Below are positions 47,301-58,911 of a stretch of 64,000 nucleotides of DNA, piece after piece. Source of the stretch: Cliona cf. orientalis (taxonomy: Eukaryota > Porifera > Demospongiae > Clionaida > Clionaidae); the NCBI GenBank assembly GCA_963930775.1, contig OZ005689.1, forward strand, positions 17,321,775 to 17,385,774, written 5' to 3'. A program made the translations under genes and the position numbers. The first letter of the stretch is position 1; every line of letters begins with the position of its first letter. The notes under the pieces are model-generated. The model was not told the origin of the DNA, ran no database searches, and worked only from the letters and a program-made list of their open reading frames with translations.

Positions 47301-49828
47301 ATGACTGAGCTTCCCAGAGCAGACTACTGCTGCCCCAGTTGGGCAAGCACGTTGAAGCCAGTGGGCGTTCATTATTATGGAGGAGTAGTAGATGATGCAG
47401 AGAGTCTGTTAGAGCTTCACAGTAGGTGCACTATGTGCACTTTTGGCACAAGAACCTCGACAAGTAAGCCACTTCCCAAGGTGTCTGAACCATCAGATGA
47501 GAATCAGCCTCCCAGTACTGCTAAGCAGGCATCCAAGGTGAGTAATATCTCTTCTGTAACTATAGTATGCCCCTTAATACAGGGTAGCTCTGATCTTACA
47601 TGCCTATTAAAACTATCACAACTTTAGACTAGAGTGTTTTGGAATCATTCAATTGAAGGGCAAAATGTAACATTCAATGGTGTCCCCTTCATTGTTTCAA
47701 CAACAAGAAAACAACACTGCCAGTTTGGTAAACTCTACTTTAAGGAGCGAACTGCTTCATCAGGACGGACACGTCTTCAAGGCACACGCAAGATAGGCTG
47801 CCCAGCACATGTTCACGTACACGAGCTGACACTCTTTCCCTCGTTTGCTGTTTCCGAAGCCTGTACACTTGGATCTAGAAAGCTGAAGGAAACAAAGGCA
47901 AGAAAAATCAATGAGTTGAAGGAGTCACTTGCAGCAGGGAAGAAAGTAGACACAGAAACAAAATATTTTGTTCTTCTACCCACCAAAGAAGCCCACGGAA
48001 GTTACCACCCAACCTCGGGTCCTGCTGGATTTGCCCAAAGAGTTCATCCCAAAATAATTGAGAAAATTAATGTGCTTGTGGGAGAGGGAATAACCGAAGT
48101 TGAAGAAGTCAAACGTGCTCTCAGACATTATGTACTACATATCTTATTTCCAGACCCCAATAATCGTCCTGATGAGACAAATAGGGCTTACTATCCAACA
48201 AAAACAGACATAAAAAATCATGTCTACTCGGCAAAGCGTGCACAAGAGTTGTCTAAGCTGGACCAAGACAACTTAAGCTTGAAGATTGAGCAATGGAAGG
48301 GAGAAAACCCAACAACAAGGTTTCATTATCGACCTTATAAGGAAATAAAACAAGAATACAGTGATTGTACCTTTGTTAAAGCAGATGATCAGCAGGCAGC
48401 ATTTTCACAAACTTTGCTTTACGTCCATCAGGAGCAGTGGCAGCAGCAACTATTAAGGAGATACGGAAATACAATTGTTCTCATAGATGCCACCTACAAA
48501 ACAACAAAGTATGAGCTACCTATATTTTTTGTGACCGTTAAAACAAATGTTGGCTATACACCTATAGCAGAATTTGTAGTTCAATCTGAAACAGGTGATA
48601 AGATCGCAGAGGCACTAAAGGTTTTAGCTAGCTGGAATCCAGAATGGAATCCTCCCTATTTCATGACTGATTACTCTGATGCAGAGATATCCGCCATCGA
48701 GTCTGTATTTCCACAATGCAAGGTGTATTTGTGTGATTTCCACCGTGAACAGTCTGGGAGCGGTGGATCAAGGATAAGAAGCATGGGCTCTCACCTACAA
48801 ATGGAGAAATCCTCCTTGGACTCCTCCGCGCCTGCGCTTGGGCATCACCAGGATCAGATGGTTCACCAGTTGGTTGTCACTTCCAGCAGGCAGTAGATAA
48901 GCTGCAGAAAACAAATATTTGGACAGGAAATCAACAAGTAAGGGATTGGTTGAATGCTAAGTGGCTACCCTTTTCAGAGGTGAGGAATTTGTTCATGTGT
49001 GCACTAAAAGTGTGCTATATTTAGAATATTATTGCATACTAATGTATTATACAACCTGTATGTGGTTATGTATTCCATCCCACAATACACATACAGTACA
49101 TGTACCCTCATTATATCTACACACACAAAATTGCACACATAGAGATGGGCAAGGGCTTTTCGAGACAACGACTATCATGCTGCTGTCAATACGAATAATG
49201 GCACCGAAGCTCTCAATAAAGTTTTGAAATACAATTATCTACCAAGGAAAAAGAATATAACACTATCAGCAGTGTGTACAATAATCATTGAATCATTTCT
49301 GCCTGATGCCCACCAGAGTACCTGTGCTTAAATTACATGCAGTTGAGCCAGTACAGATCTTATAAGTCTCATGTTCCAGACTACCTTCATGACAAACCAA
49401 AAAGTACTATAGTTCACTGTCTTGAAAGGAAGTCCAAAGCTCTCAAGTACACAAATGAGGATGTTACTCGGCTAGAAAATCAAGAAGGTATCTTTACAGT
49501 TAAAGGATCTAAGGATAAGATACACACAGTGAGCTTTGGAGTCGAAGCAGAGAATGGAATGCCTTCGTGTACTTGTGCAGATTGGCAGCAATGGCATATA
49601 CCATGTAAACACTTTTTTGCAGTATTTAATACTCAAGATGGATGGACATGGAATAGATTTCATCCAAACTACCTCAAAAGTCCCTACCTCAGCACTGACT
49701 CAGTGTCCCTAAACAACTACTTCAATGATGACACCAGTTGCCCAACAGAAGGCATTGAACAATCAAGCTTGATACAAAGCCCTACACCATCAGGCCAAGG
49801 TGAACCATCTGAACTTCCAAAACGCAAG
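47301..49828 (+). pseudogene. MULE transposase with SWIM finger, two frameshifts
   Basis: Exon 1 (47301-47537) encodes an N-terminal Cys/His-rich segment (YCCPSW...SRCTMCTFGT). Exon 2 (47628-48979) holds the MULE core: first Asp in VLIDATYKTTKYELPIFF, second in FMTDYSDAEIS, then the CDFHREQ..WERW signature. Exon 3 (49143-49828) holds the third acidic residue (NTNNGTEALNKVL) and a SWIM zinc finger (CTCADWQQWHIPCKH). Junctions are phase 0. One base is missing at about 48753, between HREQ and WERW, and one at about 49318, before YLCLNYMQLSQYRS. In the family this protein cuts and joins element ends; here it cannot be made whole unless these are assembly errors. Confidence 0.85.
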
Positions 49829-50134
49829 GTACATGTACATGTATTTTGTTACTAAAGTTAATAAATCTCAGGATTCTCCCCGGAAAAATTTGAAGGCATA
49901 GTATGTGATCATGGTTTGAGTGGAGATTGTGACCACATAAAAATATATAATGCAGGGGGGACTATACTGACAGGGTTGGAGAAAGCACTAATCCACACAC
50001 CACATACATGTACACTATCTGTTCCCTATTTTGTACACAGAATCCATACACATACATGTACATGTACATGTACAGGTACAGGTAATAATTATAAACACTG
50101 TACAGTGTACATTGTAGTTTTCATTTTCTCATAG

Positions 50135-50804
50135 ACATTTATGACATCACTAAAGCAAAAAAGTGAACACGTAAGGACAAGCTTGAAAGTGCTAGAAACA
50201 CTCACCTACAACTGTACAAGTCCGAAAGAGCTGGAAAAGCTGGCATCAAAGCTGGATTCCCTCGTAGCAGACTTTCGTACTGTCCTACCAAAAACAGAGG
50301 GCTTGATTCTTCGACCTCAGGCTCGTCTTGCTGCAAGAAAGAGGGCAGCAAAGGTCAAACACAAGTATCTTAATCTCACCATGAGATTAAAGCGTGGACG
50401 CACAAGGGCTGATTGGAGGTACCGAAACAGAGTAGGCCAAAGAGCAGAGTCTTTCAGGAAGGTGTGTTTACATATACATGTACATAATAATTATAAGTAA
50501 GTTCACAATGCCATAATGCTCTCAGAGAGCAGAGAGAGTTTACGAGAGTACGGAAGATAAGGCTCCCCAAGAAGAATTCATTTCAGAGGGTCCAGTTGGT
50601 AACATGATAAGGTCACTGAGACAGGTATGTGATATGCAAACACTATTGTACATAATTATTATGTGAACCAAATACAATGTACCAAATACTATGTACCATT
50701 CTTCCAAACAGGCAAAAGAAGGCTTTTTAAACATACGTTGTGGAGACGGAAAAAACACAAGTGAAAATGTGTGCACACACCATGATGAGGGACACTATCA
50801 AAAG
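50135..50804 (+). CDS. Linker exons of the MULE protein
   Basis: Three exons in matching phase 0: 50135-50461 (a charged helical region, SLKVLETLTYNCTSPKELEK..., with a basic RxRR-rich end), 50526-50624 (RAERVYESTEDKAPQEEF...) and 50712-50804 (AKEGFLNIRCGDGKN...). A tiny exon may lie near 49871-49890, but its splice to 50135 would give a stop, so that link is unsettled. No domain recognised. Confidence 0.55.
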
Positions 50805-50935
50805 GTTATGTAATAATAATTATTATACATTACTGCTGACTCAAGTGACCTCTTGCTCATACAATGTACATGTACATGTACATCACTCACTCAGACAGAC
50901 AAATACAAGATATTAGTATAATGATTAACACATAG

Positions 50936-51089
50936 GTCCTAAAGAGGAGAAAGAGATGCTACAAGTGTTCTGGATGTACAAGAGATGACTGTGGGTCATG
51001 TGAGGCATGCAAGGACATGCGCAAATTTGGAGGTAGTGGACGGAAAAAACAGTGTTGCCGATATAGAAAATGCACTTCTTTGGGACAAG
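50936..51089 (+). CDS. CXXC-type zinc finger exon in the MULE protein
   Basis: The exon (CACATAG acceptor, phase-1 donor CAAG/GTATA) encodes RRKRCYKCSGCTRDDCGSCE followed by ACKDMRKFGGSGRKKQCCRY and RKC. The eight Cys in C-x2-C-x2-C-x4-C-x2-C-x2-C order, the KDMxKFGG element and the terminal KQxC-x4-C match the CXXC zinc finger found in DNMT1, MLL, CFP1 and similar proteins. That domain binds unmethylated CpG, with the loop around KFGG-KQ touching DNA. Placed in a transposase, it could bias insertion toward CpG-rich unmethylated DNA; that is inference. The exon itself is intact. Confidence 0.85.
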
Positions 51090-51157
51090 GTATATACAAA
51101 GGAATATTCATGTGCCAATATGTCCATAATACTAAATACCTCTCTTCTGTCCTCTAG

Positions 51158-52180
51158 CATCCATCTCTAGTTTGACAGCCAAAACACATACTAATTCAGA
51201 TCAAACGACTTACACAGCCAAGGTAACAATACAGGATAAATCTAGCACAACCAATGATCCTATTACATTTCTGGCATATCATGGAAGAAAGCTTGATTCA
51301 GTTCTTGGCGATGGAAACTGTATGTTTCGGTCACTTGCTAAGCAGTTGTCAGGTGATTCAGACAAACACGGCCAACTAAGGGACAAATTGTGTGAATTTA
51401 TTTTTTTAAATGGGGAGTTACTGAAGGGGTGGCTTAATGGTGGAGTTATTCTTGATGAACACTTACGATCCATCTGCAAAACCAACACATTTGGAACTCA
51501 GTTGGAACTAAAAGCAGCTTCAACAATGGGCTTTTCCACTTTATAAGCAAACACCCCCTATTGAGGAGCAATTTGTGAAATGACCCCCCAAGAACTAATT
51601 AACTCGTTTTGCCCCCTAAGAATAATTAATTTGGACAGTTGAACCCCCTAGGTTCAATTAAATTTGTCTGAAATACCCTCTGGAAATTAATAAGTGGTTG
51701 CTTGACCCCTCTGGAATCTACTTTTTAGTAGAAAGTACCCCACAAGAGTAATTAAAATCGCCAAAAGAGCCCCATAAGAATCAATTAAATTGCCAAAAGG
51801 ACCCTCAAGAAACTCACAAAAAAAGCCCCCTCAGGATATAATTATCACTCCTAAATGGGGGGTGTATGCCTATTAAATGGAAGAGCCCAATGTTCAATCT
51901 CGATATCTACGTTGCCACAAATTCCCTGCTACGCAATAGTCACTACATCTGGACAAAAATCTCACCAATCAACTCTATTTCTTCATGCACTTTCAGTGAC
52001 AGGGAATGGCCTAGTAAATTTAATTCTGAACAAAAGAGGTGGTTGGAAATCTGTCACCAAAACGGCTGTCACTATGACAGCATAAGGCCTATCCTCCTTG
52101 GAAACAGAGTTTCAGTGGTACCTCCACCTCTCAGGCAAGGGGAGAGTGCCCTTATCCCTTTGGACTTACTAACAGATTGA
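51158..52180 (+). pseudogene. OTU-like cysteine protease exon, split by insertion
   Basis: Joined in frame (phase 1) to the CXXC exon. The first part carries the OTU active-site motif LGDGNCMFRSLAKQL with Asp and Cys. The second part, after the insertion at 51529-51887, continues FNLDIYVATNS... and has the catalytic His in CHQNGCHYDSI. Removing the insertion and one 5-bp duplication restores a single continuous frame (...KAAST-M-FNLDIYV...). OTU proteins are deubiquitinating cysteine proteases. In a transposon it could protect the transposase or act on host chromatin; neither can be shown here. Confidence 0.85.
51529..51887. mobile_element. 359-bp TIR element inside the OTU exon, 5-bp TSD
   Basis: The ends GGCTTTTCCACTTTATAAGC and its inverted counterpart (...TTAAATGGAAGAGCC) pair over about 33 bp. 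CAATG is duplicated at 51524-51528 and 51888-51892. The interior is about nine degenerate units of roughly 30 bp beginning CCCCCTAAGAATAATTAA, a tandem structure inside a MITE. Confidence 0.85.
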
Positions 52181-52593
52181 TGATTAGGTCCTCTTGTCGA
52201 TCTTTCATGTTTTCCGAGTTCTCAGCTCTGATTTCCGTTGTATTGATGCATAATATAAATTGTGTGTACCTTGCACTCTTAGTGTGGCAAGCGCGCGGCG
52301 CCGGCGCGGCCCGGGCGCGATCACGTGACAAAAATTTATTTCCGTTCCTGAGATCGAGTGAACAAAGGTGTAGGCTACCACCCTGAGCTGATTCGCATAA
52401 CCTTGCATGGACAGTTACTGCCTCGTGCATGATGGGTCTAGTAGGACTTTGAACACTTGTCTATAGTGACAGAGTTCTTCCACTCACTCTGATTCAGCAA
52501 TACTCTTCATATGCAAGCTATTATGTATCATGCAAGCATTGGAATGTGGTCCTTCCAGGCTGGGTCTGCACATGCAAGGATGGATGTCACTCT

Positions 52594-52925
52594 CAGTGGC
52601 GGATTTAGGGGGGTTTTGGAGGTTTCGACAGAACCCCCTTTGGGCTGCACCTAGTTGCAAGAAGTACTGATGATAGGCTAACTGGAACCCCCCTCTCAGG
52701 CTACAGAACTAAGAAAACTGCTGCTATGGCTCACCTTAGCATGCTTTAGCAGAAAATTCGTTCAAAATCCATCGATTGGACTGGTAGGGGCTGGTAGTTG
52801 TTCTGAAAACGATCGAAAATGGGCGTGGTTTAGACGAAAGTGGGCGTGGCTTCTAAAAATTTCGCGCGCTTTGCGCGCAAGAATAGAACAGAACCCCCCT
52901 TCAACAAATCCTAGATCCGCCACTG
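52594..52925. mobile_element. 332-bp MITE, CAGTGGCGG termini, 5-bp TSD
   Basis: Ends CAGTGGCGGATTTAGG and CTAGATCCGCCACTG; exact ACTCT duplication at 52589-52593 and 52926-52930. The internal GCGCGCTTTGCGCGC-type block is shared with 4957-5267. Confidence 0.75.
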
Positions 52926-53059
52926 ACTCTGATGCTATCCAGCCCAGTGACTTATTCACCATTTTCCCAGTAATTATTAGTATGGTTGAAATTACTCGTG
53001 TGTTTAGACTATGCAGGTCCTACAGATTTTAGTATAAAAAAGAGATAAATTCCTAGAGT

Positions 53060-54740
53060 AACTCATTGGACGATTTTACACCAGCAAACCTACAGTAACT
53101 CATGGGACGATTTACACCATGTAATATAACCTATAGGCTATAGTAACTCTAGGGACAATCTTACATCAGCAAAATTAGTGTAAACTCCTGAATGTTTGAT
53201 AGTGTGGCAAGTAAGGGGGAGATTTCACACCACTTGGTCAATGGCATCAAAATTAAGGGGTTTACTCGTGTAAATTTCTCCCATACAACCTACCTCTGCA
53301 CTATAATATAATAATAAGGGACAATTTTTCACCAGTTGCCACCACAAATGGTATAAAATCATGCCATATTATTTAAGGTACCATTAAATTGCGTGGGCGT
53401 GAGGATTGGCTAATTCAATTAGCGAATCATGAGGGGGCGTGGCCGAAGAGGCCATACGAGTGCTTTTGGTCGAAGGTGGGCGTGTCCAGAATCGGCCAGG
53501 GATGATTATGCGCGTGTAATTAGCGACCGGAAGTGGCCCCTGAAGAAAACACCGGTAATTGCCCACATCAAAGCAAGATCAAAGCATTCTTTCTTAACTA
53601 TTAACCGCAACGACTTAAAAAAAAAAAAAAAACTAATTAGGCCTAATTAAGCATGTGGGCGTGTTCCTGGCACTGTGTGGAGTGTGTGCATGTGCGTTAA
53701 TGCAGGTTTTGTTGCTTCCGATTGGGCGTGGCTTCACGGGCCAGTGCTTGGACATCGGCGCCTGGGACTTGGCCTCGGCGATGGGTGGGCGTATCCCGGA
53801 AGCGGTGGTGACCTTTGAACCCCGCGAGGAGGCTTTGGGGGCGTGGCAGGAGGTCAAAGGTGAGGCCATGTCAGTTAATGAGGCACTGTACGCCGGTGCG
53901 ATCGAGGGGACCGTACGGCTGGACGGAAGCTGACGATGGTTTGAAGCGGATGTGGTTGCGATGACGTGCTGTTACCCCGCCCACACAGGAAATGAGGTGA
54001 GCCCTTGCGTGGGCGGTGTGGCAGAACGGCCTTGAAGTGTTTGTGTGTGTTTTGGCCTTGAGGAAGCTGTGTGTTTTAATTGGGATTGATTGTGGGCTTC
54101 CGGTGGACATCCGGTGGCCAGTCGGCACTTGATTGAGAATGGTGGTCCTTGAGGCACAGGGTGGGGCCGTTATGGGCGTGGTCAGGCCCCTCCCTTCCGG
54201 CTCGGCTTCCGGTCCATTGAGGATATTAAATGAACACTTCCGGCTCTAGCAGCCACACCCCTGAGACCTGGACAATTAAAAGGGCGTGGTCACACAACAT
54301 GTACCTCACTAATGACTTTGATGTGGTTTAGGTGTCATATTCCCCACCTCACGCCCACGCAATTTAATGGTACCTTAATATCACGCCCACGCAATTTAAT
54401 GGTACCTTAATATAATACTGCAAGCTGGAGCAAAGATTTATGTGACCTTTGACCTCACTTAAAATTCTCCTATGATAATAATCGATGTAACTGGTGTAAA
54501 ATCGTCCCTTATATATATAGTGCAGCTCAAGGTGGATTGTATGGCTGGGAGAAACTTACACGAGTAAATCCCTTAATTTTGATGCAGTTGACCAAGTGGT
54601 GTCCTTAATTATATAATAGCTACTTGCCACACTATCAAACACTCAGGATTTATACCAATTTTGATGTAAAATCGTCCCTAGAGTTACTCTAGATTGTATT
54701 GGTGTAAAATCTTCCCATGAGTTACTCTACACATAAAATC
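53060..54740. mobile_element. GTGTAAAATCGTCCC fold-back repeat, split by insertion
   Basis: Left arm 53060-53370 and right arm 54430-54740 are inverted copies with GTGTAAAATCGTCCC and GAGTTACTCTA motifs. The 998-bp element occupies the centre. A related unsplit copy is at 36840-37245. Confidence 0.65.
53377..54374. mobile_element. 998-bp TTAA element, GGTACCATTAAATTGCGTGG termini
   Basis: About 27-bp inverted termini and TTAA flanks (53373-53376, 54375-54378). The right terminus is repeated in tandem, ending at 54406 with another TTAA. CpG-rich, with several ORFs under 100 codons on both strands but no recognisable domain. The left 250 bp also occur at 57140-57390. Length and composition suggest a non-autonomous piggyBac-like element. 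Confidence 0.75.
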
Positions 54741-56660
54741 CTATTTTATACTAACTTCTACAAGATCAATTATGCATATTACGTACCTATAGTAATGTTG
54801 GCGTTCTCCCCATGCTAAACTAACCTATTAAGTGCACATGATTTGAATGAGTGGAATCCAAAATTACATTAAAGCTTTAGCTCGCTGAGTTGGTCTTTTC
54901 TATTCCCACACTGTCAATCAGATACGGGGAGCAACACTGGTTTATTAAATTGATAATCCATTTGTGTTACATCCTATACTGTAGTTATCTCAAGTGAAAC
55001 TAAAAATACTAATGCACATTAAGTTACTAGCCACTTTGAACATTAAATTAAATGTTGCCATTCACTGTCCAGTGACCTGCAAAGTAATAGCTTCTTCTCT
55101 TTGCTAATTGGTCAATCCCCAAAATTATGATCATGCACGCTGATCGACTGTAGTAGACATACACTGAAAGCTGGCTTGAGTCTCATGCCTTCCCACACAC
55201 TTTGCTTTGCAAGGTAGATTTTTTGCCAATTATTTCTATAATTATCTCCATTTTTTGTACATAGATGATAATATTATTATAATGGTGACCTTCATCACAT
55301 TGATCCACGACCAAATATTTACAAACTTGGTAATATTTTTGTGTTGTTGATCTTTGGAGAGTGGGATTTCAGATTCAAATCAAATCCAGTACAGTTCAGA
55401 GATTATAGACAATAAATTAGACCATGTTGGCATTGCTTCCACTGTCAGCACTGAAAAAAGATAGCTATTAAATCTGAAACACAAGTCATACAAAACTGAA
55501 CGACTTCTTTATTAACTAGCAACAAACCAAAGTAAACTAATATTTCAAGTTATGGGTCAGTATTTATAAGGTACAAGCTTAGTAAGTCAAGCTAGTACTA
55601 ATACTGCTGCATGCATCATAAACCTTCCAGTTTCAATGTAGACAGTGTATGCAGCTATTGGATAGCCGTGGCAGACTATATACCCCAAACAGTATACACA
55701 ATCCAGCATTTCAATATTCCAGTGGTATCCAGGGAGTGCATGTGGTTTATTATTATGCTACAGCTAAATGTAGTAATGCTGTATGTATGTTCGTTATAGT
55801 TACAGTATGGGTTCCTATACTATAGCTAGCTACTGGCCCGACTAAGGTCTAGTGTAGTATAGAGCCCACTCCATAACTGACTTGTAGTATGTTACCACTA
55901 ATGAGCCAATTGAATTCATGTTTGACTACCGAAAGTAGTTTTTTCTAGTTCCTGCACACTAGATAACTGAAATATGCAGTCGATTGGCTAGCTTATCTTT
56001 CTGGTAACTATCTATATTAAATTTTTAGTGCATCATGTAACTCACTGTAGCTAAGCCCTCTTTCCCAGCTGTTTGATATTGCATACAAAATTGGGTGATA
56101 TTATGCAACGTTAAAAAGCTGGCAATTGGCTTTAAGATCCTCTAAGGAACTGCTAACTAATAGCTAACCCTGGCACTGGTGTCCTTACTACACCATGCTA
56201 GGCAATGCATGCTCTTACTAGGATATTCTGTACCACATAAGGCTGTATTACTTTCTCCAAGTTAACGTTTATAAATACATGCATTATGCATTTTTACTGG
56301 ACCAGATAGTCACTGGTAGCATGCAAAAATTTAATATTAAAATTAATTCAAACAGCTAGGCTAGTATATACTGACATTTTTAGCTCAACGTCATCATCCA
56401 TAAAAAATTACTGGCAACATGCAAAATGTTAACCTGAACAACTAGGCTAGTACTCAGGTAATATTTTTGCCATATAAAAAGGTAGTTCAAAGCCGTCAAA
56501 AGCACCCCAATTACTGTCAGAAACAGTTGGTAGTTGACCTCTGTTCATCCTTGGCCTACTTTATGATGACCCAACCCCTTCCCACAGCCGGCAAATTGCC
56601 TATAAAAACTTCGGTTGCTAGGCAACTACCAACAATAGAGAGTATAGGTAGGTAACATAC
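54741..56660. other. Intergenic, no gene recognised
   Basis: AT-rich sequence with scattered short ORFs and no clear repeat ends. Confidence 0.5.
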
Positions 56661-57110
56661 TAGTTACCCCGCGCGCATGCGCAAGGGGGTAAAGTAATCG
56701 GTCGTGTCGTTGTTGTTGTTGTCGTTAGCACAAAAATCGCCATATCTCGAGATGTAGGCGTCTAAGCGACTCGTAAGTACATCGAATCAATCGAATTTGG
56801 CGAAAAACTGGCTTCAGTATGCGTCAAATCGAGGGATACGGTCCACGAGCGTCACAAGTAGTGTTTTTTTTTTGTTGGCCACCGTAGCCACGCCTATCGA
56901 CAGTGCCCATCAATGCATTATGCATGCCATTGTGCTCTCTGCTCATGCGCACAACAAAGTGGCCATGGTAAAGATCGTCGATGTTCTAAACAATGCTCGT
57001 GACGTCTCTTATAGTGACTGTCCCGAAATCTGAAGGCCCTATGGAACCAATCATAATGTAAGATATATAGCTATTTGATATTACAACAAATTTAATATAG
57101 GTAAAAGTGC
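56661..57110. mobile_element. Internal fragment of CTAGAGCTCTGTAGAG family
   Basis: TTACCCCGCGCGCATGCGCA then AGGGGGTAAAGTAATCGGT and the following 430 bp match the inside of 35570-36343 and parts of 5561-5975. The outer termini are missing. Confidence 0.6.
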
Positions 57111-57139
57111 ATGTCTGGGTGCAGAGAGCGCTTTTCAAG

Positions 57140-57390
57140 TGTCACCCGGCGGGCGTGAGCGTCAGGATTGGCTAATTCAATTAGCGAATCGTGAAGGGCG
57201 TGGCCGAAGAGGCCATACGAGTGCTTTTGGTCGAAGGTGGGCGTGTCCAGAATCGGCCAGGGATGATTATGCGCGTGTAATTAGCGACCGGAAGTGGCCC
57301 CTGAAGAAAACACCGGTAATTGCCCACATCAAAGCAAGATCAAAGCATTCTTTCTTAACTATTAACCGCAACGACTTATTAAACACTAAT
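57140..57390. mobile_element. Partial copy of the 998-bp TTAA element
   Basis: Nearly identical to 53388-53625, including a 60-plus-codon shadow ORF. The TTAA terminus is not present. Confidence 0.75.
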
Positions 57391-57399
57391 TAAACACTA

Positions 57400-57880
57400 C
57401 GTAGAAAAAAAAAAGCAAATTTAAATAAATAATCTAATTCATGGGGGGTTTGGGAGCACTTGGGGGGATAATTTTTACATGGGCACGCAGAATGGGTCGA
57501 AACTAGAGATTTGATCCTGGGGAATTATGATTCACGCCTTAGAATTAGTTACGGCCCTTTGAAGTTTCCCCATATTATGTTTGTATAGGAAGCCATGCAT
57601 TTGCAATGTTTTCCGCCCATGCGCTGCGTGAGGGGCGGGGCCACACGCGCACATAAATGTGACGACCTTTACCTACTTTGGTCCAAATTGGAAGATAGGG
57701 TGCCTGCTTGCACTGTATGGCTCATCCAGCTCAACATATGTAGTGGTTTTGGACAATTTTTTTCTGCTTAGTGTTCTGGTCTCCTTGAAATTAAACACTA
57801 AGTTACACACTAAGATAAAAGAATTTCCATATGAGTAATGTTACAACCTAAGATAAAAGAATATGTGAGCGTGTAATGTA
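57400..57880. mobile_element. TTCTTTTATCTTAG-family repeat, copy 1
   Basis: Shares GGGAGCACTTGGGGNGATAA, GGCACGCAGAATGG and TGCAATGTTTTCCGCCCA blocks with 63523-64000. Ends in CAACCTAAGATAAAAGAATA and a (TAATG)n tract (57871-57915). The left end is obscured by the adjoining repeat. Confidence 0.6.
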
Positions 57881-58086
57881 ATGTAATTAATGTAATGTAA
57901 TGTAATGTAATGTAAATAATTCATTCGAAGCACAGGAAAAGATATTGTGCAATAATTTTTATATCAGCATGTAGAGTGGATCAAAAATAATAATTGAATC
58001 ATCTCAGATTTTTGATTTTCACTTTCAGTTTTGAAATACGAGTCATAGTAGTTTCTGACCACTAAAGTATGAAGGAAATGACTACT

Positions 58087-58190
58087 GTCCAGATGGTGCA
58101 ATGGTTAAGCTCAGTGTCTGCCAACTAGTGTCAAATGCGTGCACTGGTTCGAATCCCACCCGGGGCCAATTCTTTTCCATCTTTTTTTTC
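58087..58190 (+). repeat. tRNA-like Pol III unit with terminator (SINE-like)
   Basis: A box TGGTGCAATGGTTAAG (58094-58109), B box GGTTCGAATCC (58146-58156), then CTTTTCC and a T8 run that could terminate Pol III. The acceptor stem pairs poorly. It lies between inverted TTCTTTTATCTTAG ends (57843-57880 and 58456-58494). Confidence 0.5.
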
Positions 58191-58911
58191 ACTGCCAGTG
58201 ATGCTAGGAAGGCAGTCTACATACACCAACAACATTCTATGGGCAGTGCTCCTTACGTTGGATCTAGACTAGGGGATGATTACGTATACAAGCCCCAAGT
58301 CACTCTCAGATATGTTACACATTAGTATTATGACATTATAGTAATCAATGTTTGCAACTTGAGATTTTCTGCCTTACCACATACCTGACCTATTGTAGCA
58401 GACATGTATGATAGAAAATGGTGACATACCGTTAACTAATTACTGCTTGATAAAATTCTTTTATCTTAGGTTGTGGTTTAGCTTGTAATGTAATGTAATA
58501 TAATATAAATAAATAATTCTTGGGGCCTATGGAACGATATTATGCACTAATTTTTATATGCAGGTGAAGAATGGAAGAAATAAAGAAAATGAAATGTATC
58601 AAAACTTTAAATTTCACTTTCATATCTCAGAAAACGCCGTATTTGTTGTGTCAGAGCCATGGGGAAAGTCCCTGTGTATACGTACGTGCATAGCGCCAGT
58701 ACATTACTGTTGATTTCAATTGCGTTTGAACATTGCGTATTGCGTTGCGTGAACCATAGAGTCGAGTTCCATAATATTCATATTCCCACGTATGTTGACG
58801 TATGTTTCCGTTTGCCGCGCTTTTCATGTCAGAGATCTAGTCAAGTTTGCCGTTTGGACTGCCACTCTCAAATTTATATACGCCAAGCACTGACAGGCTG
58901 TACATGCCAGG

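Larger units (their letters stand above)
47100..52366 (+). mobile_element. 5.3-kb MULE transposon with CXXC and OTU modules
   Basis: The terminal inverted repeats of about 30 bp start TTTGTTCACTCAATCTCAGG (47100-47129) and end with the inverted copy (52337-52366, one A/G difference). GC-rich subterminal blocks lie just inside each end. The flanking 9-mers GGGATTGGC and GGTGTAGGC agree at 6 of 9 positions, as expected for an old 9-bp duplication. All exons of the transposase-CXXC-OTU gene lie inside. A 359-bp element is nested in the last exon. Confidence 0.8.

Noticed and set aside
53429-53650. ORF shared with 57139-57393 (MRGRGRRGHTSAFGRRWACP)
   Set aside because: Both lie in copies of the same TTAA element; no domain and no frame conservation test possible here.
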